Of a stretch of 64,000 nucleotides of DNA, positions 50,694-60,400 are shown piece after piece. The DNA comes from Bacillota bacterium. GTDB lineage: Bacteria; Bacillota; Sulfobacillia; JAIMAT01. Positions within the stretch are counted from its first letter, which is position 1, and every line of letters starts with the position of its first letter. The translations under genes and the position numbers were made by a program. Where the stretch lies: positions 1 through 64,000 of the forward strand of contig JASBVM010000002.1 of assembly GCA_029961055.1 (NCBI GenBank), given 5' to 3'. The notes under the pieces are model-generated. The model was not told the origin of the DNA and did no database searches. It saw only the letters and a list, made by a program, of their open reading frames with translations.

Positions 50694-51983
50694 CTAGTAG
50701 ACGAACTCGCGGATGTCGTAGAGCGAACGGCGGGGCCCCCGCGGCCAGAGCGGCGCCCGGATGGCCTCGTCCAGGCGTTGGCGCTGCCGCTCCAGCTCCG
50801 ACGGCTCCAGACGCCGGATGCCCTCGGCGTCCATCGCCTTCTGGTAGGGGAGGCCGGGGATCTCGACGATGGGCGAGTAGTAGACCAGGTCGTCGGGTCC
50901 CAGCTCCATCTGGTTGAGGAGGTCGGCGGTGGCGCGGACGTGCTCCTCGTCGTAGGCGCTGCCGCCCGCGCCGAGGAGGAGGATGATGCCGACCGCCAGC
51001 CCGGCGCGGTGCAGGTTGGTCACCGCCTGGAGCGCCATGGAGGGGCGACCCGGCTTGTGCAGGAAGCGGCTCAGCGCCTCGCTCCCCGTCTCAAGCCCGA
51101 GGTAGACGCGGCGGAGGCCGCGCCCGGCGAGCGCCTGCAGCTCCGCCACCGACTTCTCGCGGGTGTGGAAGAGGTCCTGGAAGACGTAGAACCCCTCGTA
51201 GGTGCCCGGGTGCGACTCCACGTAGCGGAGCCTCTCGGCCGTGCTCCCGCCCGGGGCCAGCGGGAAGATCTCCGACGCCACCTCCAGCCAGCGGAGGAGC
51301 CGGTCGGTGGGGGCCATCAGCGCGTTCCCGTCGCCCAGGAAGAGCGTCCGCCGGCCCAGCGCGGTCTTCCCCAGGAAGTCGCGGACCGACTCGACGTGCC
51401 GGCGAAACTCCTCGACCGTCTTGACCGCGAAACGCCGGTCGCGGTAGAGGTCGCAGAAGGCGCACTTGTTGTACGAGCAGCCGTGGGTCGCCTGCAGGTA
51501 GATGGCGCGGTACTGGTCGGGCGGCAGGATCGTGATCGGCTGGTAGACCTCCAGGAAGCGCTCCGCGTCCTCCTCGAGCCGCTCTCCGTCCCAGGAGAGC
51601 GCCCGCTCGAGCCAGGGCTGTGCCAGCCGCTCCGGGGGGATCGAGGCATCCTCCAGGGCACGGGCCACCACCGGCGGGAGCTCCCAGCGGACGAGGCCGT
51701 CCCCCGCCTCCAGCTCCCGCAGCGCCTCCTGGGCCAGCTCCGCGGTGGTCTCGGCCAGGCGGGCCCGCTCCTCGGGAGCGAGCGGCCGCAACTCCTTGCG
51801 GGGACCCTCCGCCCCGGGGCGGAGGGAGCGCTGCAGCACCTGTCCCGAGAGCCCCCGCTGGTAGGTGACGCCGTCCAGGAAGATGGTGCTCCATCGCCCT
51901 TCGCGATCGAACGAGACGATGCGCCGGTGCTCCTGGCTGAGCGTGAGCGTGTCCGGTTTGATGCTGAACGTCCATTCCGCCAT
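50694..51983 (-). CDS. Radical SAM protein with CX4CX2C cluster motif
   Basis: ATG 51983 gives 429 residues; the preceding bases GGCGGTGGG act as ribosome site. Residues about 175-330 contain IYLQATHGCSYNKCAFCDLY, whose spacing CX4CX2C departs from the classic CX3CX2C. FLGDGNALMAPTDRLLRWLE and LGLETGSEALSRFL follow, as in HemN/Elp3-like radical SAM proteins. The N-terminal 170 residues are a separate domain beginning WTFSIKPDTLTLSQEHR. Clostridial proteins of this group are annotated only as Fe-S oxidoreductases; the reaction is unknown. A 66-residue gene lies 31 bases upstream in the same direction. Confidence 0.85.
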   Translation of the reverse strand: MAEWTFSIKPDTLTLSQEHRRIVSFDREGRWSTIFLDGVTYQRGLSGQVLQRSLRPGAEGPRKELRPLAPEERARLAETTAELAQEALRELEAGDGLVRWELPPVVARALEDASIPPERLAQPWLERALSWDGERLEEDAERFLEVYQPITILPPDQYRAIYLQATHGCSYNKCAFCDLYRDRRFAVKTVEEFRRHVESVRDFLGKTALGRRTLFLGDGNALMAPTDRLLRWLEVASEIFPLAPGGSTAERLRYVESHPGTYEGFYVFQDLFHTREKSVAELQALAGRGLRRVYLGLETGSEALSRFLHKPGRPSMALQAVTNLHRAGLAVGIILLLGAGGSAYDEEHVRATADLLNQMELGPDDLVYYSPIVEIPGLPYQKAMDAEGIRRLEPSELERQRQRLDEAIRAPLWPRGPRRSLYDIREFVY

Positions 51984-52014
51984 CGATCCCACCGCCTCGA
52001 AAGGGGGCCGGCTC

Positions 52015-52215
52015 TCAGCGGGCCGGCGCGCGGGCTTCCTCCTCCTCCAGTACGTTGAGGTCGGCGTCGAAGCGGACCGTCCTGCGCACCCCGTCGACGT
52101 CGTAGACGAGGGTGAACTCGCCGCCGCCCAGGTCACGCAGGTCGACCACCTCGCCGCGCCGCTTGAGGAGCATCAAGACGGTCTCCGGCTCGCAGTAGGC
52201 ATTGTGGATGAACAC
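52015..52215 (-). CDS. Small protein of 66 residues upstream of the radical SAM gene
   Basis: GTG 52215 gives 66 residues; GGAGGTGAGG lies 15 bases upstream, a long spacing. The sequence begins MFIHNAYCEPETVLMLL and continues with FTLVYDVDGVRRTVRFDAD, a small beta-rich acidic protein with one Cys. I do not recognise it. Its position 31 bases before the radical SAM gene suggests one transcript, but it has no core/leader pattern or repeated residues that would make it a convincing RiPP precursor. Confidence 0.6.
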   Translation of the reverse strand: MFIHNAYCEPETVLMLLKRRGEVVDLRDLGGGEFTLVYDVDGVRRTVRFDADLNVLEEEEARAPAR

Positions 52216-52320
52216 GCCGTTCAGCGCGCCTCACCTCCGGGGGAACTCACCCGGTTTCCATGATAACCCGGCCAACCCGCCACCGCGGCCACAGGCTGGT
52301 GGCCGCGGCGCCATCTGCCG

Positions 52321-52350
52321 TTGACGGGACCGAAGCGGCGGGGGAACATA
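52321..52350 (+). promoter_or_regulatory. Promoter of the RNase P RNA gene
   Basis: TTGACG (52321-52326), 18 bases, AACATA (52345-52350). The predicted start near 52355 coincides with the first base of the P1 helix. The stretch 52216-52320 shows nothing else. Confidence 0.55.
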
Positions 52351-52353
52351 GGG

Positions 52354-52720
52354 TGGCGAGTTGCCCAGACGGTCGCGCGCGCGGCTTCGCGCGTGAGGAA
52401 AGTCCGAGCAGCACAGGGCAGGGTGCCGGGTAACACCCGGTGAGGGCGACCTCAAGGAAAGTGCCACAGAGAGAAGACCGCCGACGCGGCGGGGACGGAT
52501 CGCCGGATCCGCCGCGGGCAAGGGTGAAAGGGTGCGGCAAGAGCGCACCGGGGCTTGGGCGACCGGCCCGTCATGGCAAACCCCACCCGCTGCAAGGCCG
52601 AATAGGGGAGGGATGATGCGGCCCGCGGACCTCCCGGGTTGGCCGCTCGAGGCGCCGGGCGACCGGCGCCCCAGATGGATGACCGTCCGCGACAGAACTC
52701 GGCTTACGGGCAACTCGCCC
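52354..52720 (+). ncRNA. rnpB: RNase P RNA, type A
   Basis: GAGGAAAGTCCGAGC near 52391 and GACAGAACTCGGCTTACGGG near 52691 are the universal P4 strands. P1 is a perfect 12-bp helix between GGCGAGTTGCCC (52355-52366) and GGGCAACTCGCC (52708-52719), which fixes both ends. AGTGCCACAGAGAG and GGCAAACCCCACC, the tRNA 3'-CCA-binding L15 loop, are also present. The length of about 366 bases and the P-helix order fit the ancestral A type, not the Bacillus B type. It processes the 5' ends of pre-tRNAs. Adjacent reading frames on both strands are shadows. Confidence 0.97.
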
Positions 52721-52746
52721 GCCTCACGTCCTGCGGGGCGGTCCGG

Positions 52747-52785
52747 CCTCCCCGGGTCGGCCTCCGTCCCCGGAGGACGGGGAGG
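52747..52785. terminator. Nested hairpin between rnpB and the opposing small gene
   Basis: CCTCCCCG (52747-52754) pairs with CGGGGAGG (52778-52785). Inside it CCTCC (52761-52765) pairs with GGAGG (52772-52776). On the plus strand CCCTTTG follows at a distance. It probably ends both converging transcripts. Confidence 0.4.
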
Positions 52786-52827
52786 ACGGCGTCGGGCTCC
52801 CTTTGTCCCATGGTTCCGTTTTCGCCG

Positions 52828-53109
52828 TCAGTCTTGGACCGCTCCGACCTCGCCGCGGACGGCCGCCCCGTCGGGTCGCTCGCCCTCGCCGCCGGCGGGG
52901 GCGGCCGCCTCCGGCAGGCAGTGGGGGCACGGCCGGAACTTCTCGTCCAGGGCGGCCTGCAGGCTGTCCGGGATGAAGCCGACGGCCTTCCCCTGGCGAA
53001 GGACCTCCAGAGCTCCGCAATCGGGCGTCTCGCGAAGAAGATCGTGAACAAGGCGGCTCCCCGTGTCGCCGAGGAAACGCTGGGTGGAACGACTCGGCAC
53101 GCCGTGCAT
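52828..53109 (-). CDS. Unrecognised small protein of 93 residues
   Basis: ATG 53109 is eight bases after GGAGGTGTCC, giving 93 residues beginning MHGVPSRSTQRFLGDTGSR. The middle (LVHDLLRETPDCGALEVL, VGFIPDSLQAALDEKFRPC) is helical and ends with a CPHC pair, then an Ala/Gly/Glu tail. The frame is distinct from the rnpB transcript and converges on it. I do not recognise it; a small metal or nucleic-acid binding role is only a guess from the Cys pair. Confidence 0.55.
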   Translation of the reverse strand: MHGVPSRSTQRFLGDTGSRLVHDLLRETPDCGALEVLRQGKAVGFIPDSLQAALDEKFRPCPHCLPEAAAPAGGEGERPDGAAVRGEVGAVQD

Positions 53110-53282
53110 CGTGGACACCTCCCTGGCCCGGGGCTCCGGCACGCCGCCGGGACCTCTTCCAGCCGTCACCCCGTCTCACTTTACCGCGCCTCCGCCCCTC
53201 CGGGCGCCACCGTTGGCGCCCGGCCGCGGACCGCCGGCACCCGGGGCGGTACAATGAGCCGGCGGGGAAGGGGGGTGGCCGC

Positions 53283-53810
53283 ATGATCCGGCCGGAGGAG
53301 AGACTGGACGGAGCCGCCATGCGGGCGCTGGCCGAGGCCTGGCTGGCACGGCGCGGGGTCGCGCTGGGAGCCATCGCCGAGCTGGTCTTCGAGCTCCAGA
53401 AGAAGTATGTCCCCGGTCTCACCCTGGAGGAGTGCCGGGAGAGCGTCGAGCGCGTCCTGGACAAGCGGGAGGTTCAGAATGCCATCTTCACCGGGATCGC
53501 CCTGGACGAGCTGGCCGAGCGGGGCCTGCTGGACCCGCCCCTGGGCGACATGCTCCGCCGGGACGACGCCCTCTATGGCATCGACGAGGTGCTGGCGCTC
53601 TCCATCACCAATGTCTACGGCTCCATCGGCCTGACCAACTTCGGCTTTCTCGACAAGACCAAGCCGGGCGTGATCGGGCGCATCGACCGTGAGGACGGCC
53701 ATGTCAACACCTTCCTGGACGACCTGGTCGCCGCGCTGGCGGCCGCGGCCGCAGCCCGCATCGCCCATGCGGCCCGCGACGGCGACATGCTGCCACCCGA
53801 ACCTGCCTGA
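53283..53810 (+). CDS. pgpA: Phosphatidylglycerophosphatase A-family protein (YutG-like)
   Basis: ATG 53283 follows GGGAAGGGGGGTGGCCGC, giving 175 residues. The PgpA/YutG (PF04608) features are AELVFELQKKYVPGLTLEEC, VQNAIFTGIALDELAERGLL, DALYGIDEVLALSITNVYGS and LTNFGFLDKTKPGVIG. The short Bacillus-type form lacks the long membrane segments of E. coli PgpA. It removes phosphate from phosphatidylglycerophosphate in this family, but YutG specificity is less certain. It converges with addA, 59 bases apart. Confidence 0.85.
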   Translation: MIRPEERLDGAAMRALAEAWLARRGVALGAIAELVFELQKKYVPGLTLEECRESVERVLDKREVQNAIFTGIALDELAERGLLDPPLGDMLRRDDALYGIDEVLALSITNVYGSIGLTNFGFLDKTKPGVIGRIDREDGHVNTFLDDLVAALAAAAAARIAHAARDGDMLPPEPA

Positions 53811-53869
53811 CGCCTGCCCGGTCTGTCGCGCCGCCCCGCCGTCCGGTGCGCTCGCCCTGCGCGGTGGGT

Positions 53870-56800
53870 CTACCGGGAGGCCACCGGGCAGACGGCGCGG
53901 AAGGTGCAGGCAGGGCAGGCCGCCGGTTCTCCCGGGTAGTCGTCGGCCGTGCGCGCCTCGGCCAGCCGGGCCAGCGCCTCCCGCAACGCCTCCCCGGCCC
54001 GGGAGAGCCCGGCCGATCCGGCCGGCAGCACCGTCCGCTCGCCCGTCGCCAGCCAGTCCAGCTCCACCCGCGCCAGGGGCGCCTGGAAGGCGGGCGGCGC
54101 CAGGCGCGCGTAGGCGGCCGCCTGGAGGAGGTAGCGCTCGGCCGCGCCGGCGCCCTGGCCAGGACCGACCCGATCGGTCTTGAAGTCGACGATGACCAGA
54201 CGGCCTTCGGCGTCCAGCCAGGCGCGGTCGAGGCGCCCGCTGAGCAGCCAGCCGTCCACCTCGCCGGCCAGCGGCAGCTCGCGCCAGAGGCGCCCGGCGC
54301 GGGCCGCCTCCAGCTGCTCGGACCAGACGGGGGAGGAGAGATACCGCCGCAGCTGCGCCACCAGTCGAGGAAGCGACCTCTCGACCCGCTCCTCCTCGTA
54401 CCCCAGCAGGGCGGCCCGGCGGCGGATCCGCCGAACCAGCCAGCCGTCCGCATCCTCCGGCCCGCCGGCCTCGCCCCGCCCGCCGTCGACCTCCGGCAGC
54501 TCCTCCAACACGGCGTGGGTGAGGCTGCCGCGCTCCCCGGCGGAGAGCCCGGCCGCCTCCTCCGTCCGGCCGACACCGTCACCGGCCGGTGCCGTGCCGG
54601 GCGTCGCCCCGGCCGGCCGGGGCTCGGGCCAGTGGCGGACGTGGAGGTAGTAGAAGAGGCGCGGGCAGCGCCGCCAGTCGTTGAGAGCGGTGACGGGCAG
54701 CGGCAGGCCGGCCTCGGGCCGCTCCGGCGCCGGCGGCGGCGCCGACCAGGCGGGAGCGGCGGCGGGTGCGGCGGCCGGAGCCGCGGGACCGGGTACCGCC
54801 TCTTCCTCCGGCCGCTCCGGCAGGGCACCGGCCTCCAGCTGCTCCACCCGGACGGGGACGGTCTCCCCGCTCTCCGGATCCTCCAGAACCCGCTCGGGAG
54901 GAAGCGACCCCCCGCCGTCCGGCTCCAGCGCCCACCAGACCCAGTCCAGCCAGCTCCGCATCTCCTCCGGGGCGCGCGAGACGTGGGGCGTGGACCCGTT
55001 CCGCGAGGGCGCGGCGCTCAGCCAGACGTACTCGCGGGCGCGGGTGAGCGCCACGTAGAGGAGCCGCTTCCGCTCCTCCACGTCGGCCCGCCGGTCCTCT
55101 TCCTTGAGCCGGTCGTAGAGCGAGCGCGGGGCCTGGGCGCCCTCCACCGGCACCACCAGGCCCAGCTCCCGCCGGAAGAGCGGTCGGGGATCGCTCTTTC
55201 CCAGGAAGGAGCGCTCGAGCCGGGGCAGGATCACCCAGGGGAACTCGAGGCCCTTGGCCGCGTGGACCGTGAGCAGGTGGACGGCGTCCTCCTCCTCCAC
55301 CTGAGGCGCCGGCTCGCCCTCGCGGTCGAGATCGAGCAGGGCTCTCAGCTCCTCGGCCACCTCGTCGGGGGTGACCAGGCCGCGCCGCTCGAGGCCGGCC
55401 ACGCGGACGAGGAACCTCTCCAGGTTGGCGAAGCGCCGTTCGCGGTCGGGAAAGCCCGCCAGGGCCGCGAGGTACCCCGACTCCACCAGCGCCTCCTCCA
55501 GCAGGGCCGAGAGCGGGCGCCGGGGGAGCCTGCGGAGCCACTGCCCGAGAAGCCGCTGGGCCTCGAGCAGGCCCTGGCGGTCGCCGCCGCTCAGGCCAGG
55601 GTCGCGCAGGACGCCTCCGCGCTCCAACGCGGTCCAGATCGTCGCCGCGGGCTCCGCCTCCTGGCGCAGGCGGTCGCGGGCGCGGACCAGCCAGGTGAGG
55701 CCGGGGTCGCTGACGGCGAAGAAGGGCGAGCGGAGGAGGCCGGCCAGGGCGAGCTCGTCGCCGGGCGCGCGCAGCCAGCGGATCAGCTGGAGCAGGTCGC
55801 GCACCTCCTCGCGGCGGAAGTAGCCGCGGCCGGCTCCGACCACGAAGGGGAGGCCGGCCCGGCGGAGCGCCTCCTGCCAGGGGAGGAGGTCGTCCAGGGC
55901 GCTCGCCAGGACGGCGAAGTCGCCGTAGCGGGGCGGGCGCCGGGCGGGGCTGCCGCCGGGAGGAAGGTCCGGATCGGGCACCAGCGGCCGGCCCGCCGCG
56001 ACCACCCGGCGGATGGCGTCGACCCCCAGCTCCGCCTCCCGGCGGCTCCGCTCCTGCTGGGTCACCGGCTCGGGCGGCGGCTCCAGGAGGGTGAGGCGGA
56101 CCCGGGGCGCCTGGTGGGACTCCTCCCCGGCCTCGTCGCGGCCCCGGCCCGGCCGGCTGGGCTCGAAGACGACCTCGCCCCGGTCGGGGAGGAGGCGGCG
56201 GAAGAGGTGGTTGACGAAGGCGATCAGCCTCGGTTCGCTGCGGAAGTTGTGCGGCAGCGTCAGGCGGCGGCCGCCGTGGACCTCCATCTCGCCGGAGGCC
56301 GCGGCGAAGAGGCCGACGTCGGCACCGCGGAAGCGGTAGATGGACTGCTTCGGGTCGCCCACCAGGTAGAGCCGGCCCTGTCCGGGCCATCCCACCAGCA
56401 GGCGGAAGAGCGACCACTGGAGCCCGTCGGTATCCTGGAACTCGTCCACCAGGAGGGCGCGGAAGGGCGGTCGCTCTCCCCGCGCCGCCCGCCGTTCCAG
56501 GAGCTGGCGCGCCCGGTGGATGAGGTCGTCGAAGTCGACCGCCTCGCGCGCCTCCTTCTCCCGCGCGTAGGCGCCCGCCACCGCCTCCAGGAGGCGCAGG
56601 AAGCCGGGCGCCCGGGCGCGCCAGTGGAGATCCCCCACCAGGCCCTGAAGCTCCTCCACCGCGGAGCGGAGCTCCGCCATGGCCGGTTGGACCGCCCTGG
56701 CCAGGGCACCGCCGGTCTGTGACCGGATCTTCGCCAGCACCTCCTCCGCCTCGGGCGCCAGCGCCTCGAGCCCATCGCCCAGATCCTCCAGGCAGGGCTG

Positions 56801-57490
56801 GAGCGCCTCCAGCTCCCCCAGGCGCCGGCGTGTGGCCGGGGCGATCCCCTCCCGGGGGATCCGCAGCAGCCGCTCCATCGCCTGCCGGAGCCGCGCCACC
56901 GCTCCCGGCAGGAGCCGGCGCCGCGCCTCCAGGGTGCTCGCCGTCCGCTCCGCCACCTCCTCCGGGGCTGCGCCCTCGCGGCGGAGCTGCTCCAGCGCAT
57001 CGAGAAGCCAGCGCCGCGCGCGCTCGGGCGCCAGCTCGGCCAGCACGGCGGCGGCTTCGGCGTCGGCGGCCGCCGTCTCGTGCAGGGCGCGGGCGGCCAC
57101 CGCCCGCATCAGGATGCGCGCATCGTCCTCTTCCAGCACCCGGAAGCCGGGAACCAGGCCGGCTTCCAGGGGCGCCTGCCGGAGCAGGCGGGCGGCCAGG
57201 CTGTGGATGGTCCCCACCCAGGCCTGCTCCCCCAGGCGTTCCAGCCAGCGGCGCGCACGCGCGTCGCCCCGGCTCTGCAGCTCCTGGCGGAGACGGAGGC
57301 GGAGCTCGGCGCCGGCCCGCTCGGTGAAGGTGACGGCGGCCACCTCCTCGGGCTCCAGCCCTTCCTCCAGGAGCCGGAGGAAGCGAGCCACCAGCACCGC
57401 CGTCTTCCCCGACCCGGCCGCGGCGCTGATGACGAGGCTCCCGGAGGCCTCCACCGCCGCGCGCTGCTCATCCGTCCACTGCAGGCCCAG
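53870..57490 (-). CDS. addA: ATP-dependent helicase/nuclease subunit A (probable CTG start)
   Basis: The first conventional start, GTG 57454, would remove the conserved Q-motif. CTG 57490, six bases after GGGGAGGTGG, gives MGLQWTDEQRAAVEAS, typical of AddA, and a 1206-residue protein. Helicase motifs: Walker A SAAAGSGKTAVL, Walker B LLVDEFQDTDGLQW near 350, VGDPKQSIYRFRGAD, and VHAAKGLEFPWVIL. The nuclease domain at the end has GSLTHAVLEELPEV, VIVDFKTDRV with catalytic Asp/Lys, and YLLQAAAYARL. With AddB it resects double-strand breaks until a Chi site. addB overlaps its start region. Confidence 0.95.
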   Translation of the reverse strand: MGLQWTDEQRAAVEASGSLVISAAAGSGKTAVLVARFLRLLEEGLEPEEVAAVTFTERAGAELRLRLRQELQSRGDARARRWLERLGEQAWVGTIHSLAARLLRQAPLEAGLVPGFRVLEEDDARILMRAVAARALHETAAADAEAAAVLAELAPERARRWLLDALEQLRREGAAPEEVAERTASTLEARRRLLPGAVARLRQAMERLLRIPREGIAPATRRRLGELEALQPCLEDLGDGLEALAPEAEEVLAKIRSQTGGALARAVQPAMAELRSAVEELQGLVGDLHWRARAPGFLRLLEAVAGAYAREKEAREAVDFDDLIHRARQLLERRAARGERPPFRALLVDEFQDTDGLQWSLFRLLVGWPGQGRLYLVGDPKQSIYRFRGADVGLFAAASGEMEVHGGRRLTLPHNFRSEPRLIAFVNHLFRRLLPDRGEVVFEPSRPGRGRDEAGEESHQAPRVRLTLLEPPPEPVTQQERSRREAELGVDAIRRVVAAGRPLVPDPDLPPGGSPARRPPRYGDFAVLASALDDLLPWQEALRRAGLPFVVGAGRGYFRREEVRDLLQLIRWLRAPGDELALAGLLRSPFFAVSDPGLTWLVRARDRLRQEAEPAATIWTALERGGVLRDPGLSGGDRQGLLEAQRLLGQWLRRLPRRPLSALLEEALVESGYLAALAGFPDRERRFANLERFLVRVAGLERRGLVTPDEVAEELRALLDLDREGEPAPQVEEEDAVHLLTVHAAKGLEFPWVILPRLERSFLGKSDPRPLFRRELGLVVPVEGAQAPRSLYDRLKEEDRRADVEERKRLLYVALTRAREYVWLSAAPSRNGSTPHVSRAPEEMRSWLDWVWWALEPDGGGSLPPERVLEDPESGETVPVRVEQLEAGALPERPEEEAVPGPAAPAAAPAAAPAWSAPPPAPERPEAGLPLPVTALNDWRRCPRLFYYLHVRHWPEPRPAGATPGTAPAGDGVGRTEEAAGLSAGERGSLTHAVLEELPEVDGGRGEAGGPEDADGWLVRRIRRRAALLGYEEERVERSLPRLVAQLRRYLSSPVWSEQLEAARAGRLWRELPLAGEVDGWLLSGRLDRAWLDAEGRLVIVDFKTDRVGPGQGAGAAERYLLQAAAYARLAPPAFQAPLARVELDWLATGERTVLPAGSAGLSRAGEALREALARLAEARTADDYPGEPAACPACTFRAVCPVASR

Positions 57491-60400
57491 CGGCCGCCAC
57501 CTCCCCTCGCGCCTCCCACCAGCGCCGCTTCGCCTGCAGCCGGGCCGGCTCCACCCGGCAGACCTCCCTGGCCGCGCAGTCGGGGGGGCAGTCCCGGGCG
57601 GGCAGGACCGGGAAACGACCGGCCTGGATCTCCCCGCCCACGTAGGCCAGCCGCTCCGGCAGCCGGTCCATCAGCTCCTGCCAGGCGGCCGGCTCGAGGT
57701 AGCCCGGCCTGGTCTGGCCCAGGTCGACCAGGGGCGCCGCCTCCTCGCGCCAGAGGCCGTGGCGCAGATCCAGGTCGCGCAGGTTGTACCAGGCGGCGCC
57801 CAGGACGGTGGCGCCGCGCTCGCGCTGCTGCCAGGCCAGGGCGTAGGCGGCCAGCTGGACGTCCTCCAGCTCCAGCGCCCGCCTCACGTCGCGCTGGGAG
57901 CGCTTGTAGTCGTAGATGACCACCCGGCCGTCCGCCGCGTCCACCCGGTCCGCGCGCCCCGGCAGCTGCCAGGTCGATCCGTCCGGCCCCGGGAAGCGGA
58001 GTTCCAGGTCCACCTCCACCGCCTCCGGCACCAGGTCGTAGCCCCGCCGGGCCCGCTCCGCCTCCGCCTGCAGCCAGTCGCGCAGTCGCCGCCGGAGCGT
58101 CTGCCGGGCTCCGGCGAGGACGGCGGGGGGCGGGAGCGCGCGCCGCTCCCACTCGTCCAGGAGCTCCTCCGCCCGCCGCTCGGCCTCCTCCCGTACCGCC
58201 CCGTCCGAGAGCGCGGAGAGGGGCTGGCCCAGCCGGGGCCGGAGCGTGGCGGCGAGGAGCCGGTGGAGCAGGTTTCCTTCCTCCAGGGGGGTGAAGGCCT
58301 GGTCCGGCTCGGGGAGGCTCCGGAGCCGCCACTCGTGGAGCACCAGGTATTGGAACGGGCAGACCAGGAAACTGTTGACGGCGGTCACGTCCAGGTGGGC
58401 GCCGCCGGCGTGGCGCGCGCCCAGGTAGCCGGCCAGCCTCGGGTCCCCGTCGAGCAGCCCCTGCCAGAGGTCCAGGCGGGCCGAGCGGCGACCCCTCTCG
58501 GCCGCCCGGCGCCGCGCCACGGAGGCTTCCCCCGGACCCAGGCCGCGGGCCACCACCGCCTGGAAGGGGGAGGGGAAGGGGAGGGGCCCGGGCGCGTGGG
58601 AGGCGCCGCCGCCCGCCACCCCGCCCCGCTCCGTCCCCTCCGCGGGCAGGAGGCTCGAGGGCTCCAGGAGATCCTTCCCCTCGAAGCGGGGCAGGCTGAG
58701 GCTGACCTCCTCGCCCGCCGCGGTCGCCAGCCGGAACAGGAAGCGCTCCCTGCGCCGCAGGCTCTCGCGGCTCTCCAGGCGGAGCCCGTGGCGTCGGAGC
58801 CGGGCGCGCACCGCCTCGCCCAGGAGGCCGTCGGGGTGGTACGCCTGGGGCCAGCCGCCCTCGTGCAGGCCCAGGAGAAGGACGTGGGGCGCCAGGAGCC
58901 CGCGCAGCTCCGAAGGGTGGAGGAGGCGCGGCGCGCCCGGCTCGGCCGGCCGCACCACCCGCTCCAGGGCGAGCGCCTGCCCCAGCCGCTCCAGGAAGCG
59001 CGGCCCGTCGACCCTCTCCGCCCCCTGCACCCGTTCCAGCTCGGCCTGGAGCGCCCGCAGCGCCTCCCACTCCCGGCGGCGCTCCGCCGCCTCCTCCGGC
59101 ACAGGGGCCGCCAGCCGGCCGGGCGCCCCCAGCTCCTCCGCCAGCGCCAGCAAGGCGGCCAGGAGCTCAGCCGGGCGGCCCTCCTCGGGCAGCGCGCCGG
59201 CGAGGCGACCGCGCAGCTGCCGCCAGCCCTCCAGCAGCTCCGTCCACGGAAGCAGGCGCAGCTCGGGATCGGCCTCGGCCGTCTCGGCACGCCGTTCCAG
59301 CCGCCCCTCCCAGTCGCCGTCCAGCGCCTCGCCGGTGGCCGCCAGCGCGGCCAGGAGAAGGGCGGGTTCGCCCGGCGGCGACCAGAGGCCGCTCCGGAGG
59401 AGCGCGGCCGCGACCGGGGCGCCGGGTGCCCAGCGCGCCCGGCCGAGGCCGAGGAGCGCCTGCCCGGAGGGCGTCAGGTCGAGCCGCTCCTGGCGCTCGG
59501 GCAGCGGCAGGCCCGAGGCGCGGCAGGCGCGGAGCAGCTCGTCGCCGTAGAGGTCGGGGTTCCGCGCCACCAGCAGCGTCTCGCGGCCGGAGACGGTCCA
59601 GGCGAGGGCTTCGGCCACTTCCTGGCGGCGGTCGAGGGGGTGCAGGAGGCGCCACGAGGGCGGCGCGGCCGGTTCGGCGGCAGCGAAGGAGCCCGCTCCC
59701 GCCTCCGCCAGCGGCCGGAAGCTCTCCAGCGCCGCGAGGTCGGCCTCGTCCGCGGGATCGCCGCACCAGAGCAGGAAGGCTTCCTCCGGTCGCTCCGCCC
59801 CCTCGCCCAGGACGGCGGCCAGGGCTTCCGCCTGGGCCGGCGTCAGGTCGTGGAAACCGTCGAGCACCAGGTGCCGCGGCGCCGGTCGCCCGCGCTCCCG
59901 CGCCGCCGGTCGCCCGCGCTCCCGCGCCGCCCGGGCGAGGAGAAGGTATTCGGCCGCGCCGTCGCGGAAGCCGCCGGCGGCCGCCTCGCGGCGATAACGG
60001 GCATAGAGGAGGGCGAGCACCTCGGGAGGAAGCGGGGCCCTTCCCGCCGCCTCCCGCTCGACCTCCGCCCCGACGCGGCGGAGCAGCCCCTCCAGTTCCT
60101 CCGGCTCCACCGCCGCCTCCTCCAGCTCGAGGAGGAGGCCGGCCAGGGCGACCGCCAGGCGGGAGCGCTCGCCACGGCCCGCCAGCGGCCCGGCCCGGCC
60201 CTCCGCCTCCAGCTCGCGGACCAGCCGGCCGACCAGCCAGGCCCGCGCTGCCTCCCCCAGCGGTCGCAGGGGCCTGCCCCGCAGGGCCAGCTCCTCCTCC
60301 GCCCACTGGTGGAGCGTCACCACCCTCCCGCGCAGGAAGAGGGCCGGCCGCCGCGCCCACCCTCGCTCCACCTCCCGGCGCAGCGTGGCGGTGGCCACGA

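Noticed and set aside
52015-52215. RiPP precursor beside the radical SAM gene
   Set aside because: The small protein has one Cys, no core repeat and no leader cleavage site, and the radical SAM protein lacks a SPASM or RiPP-recognition region that I can see.
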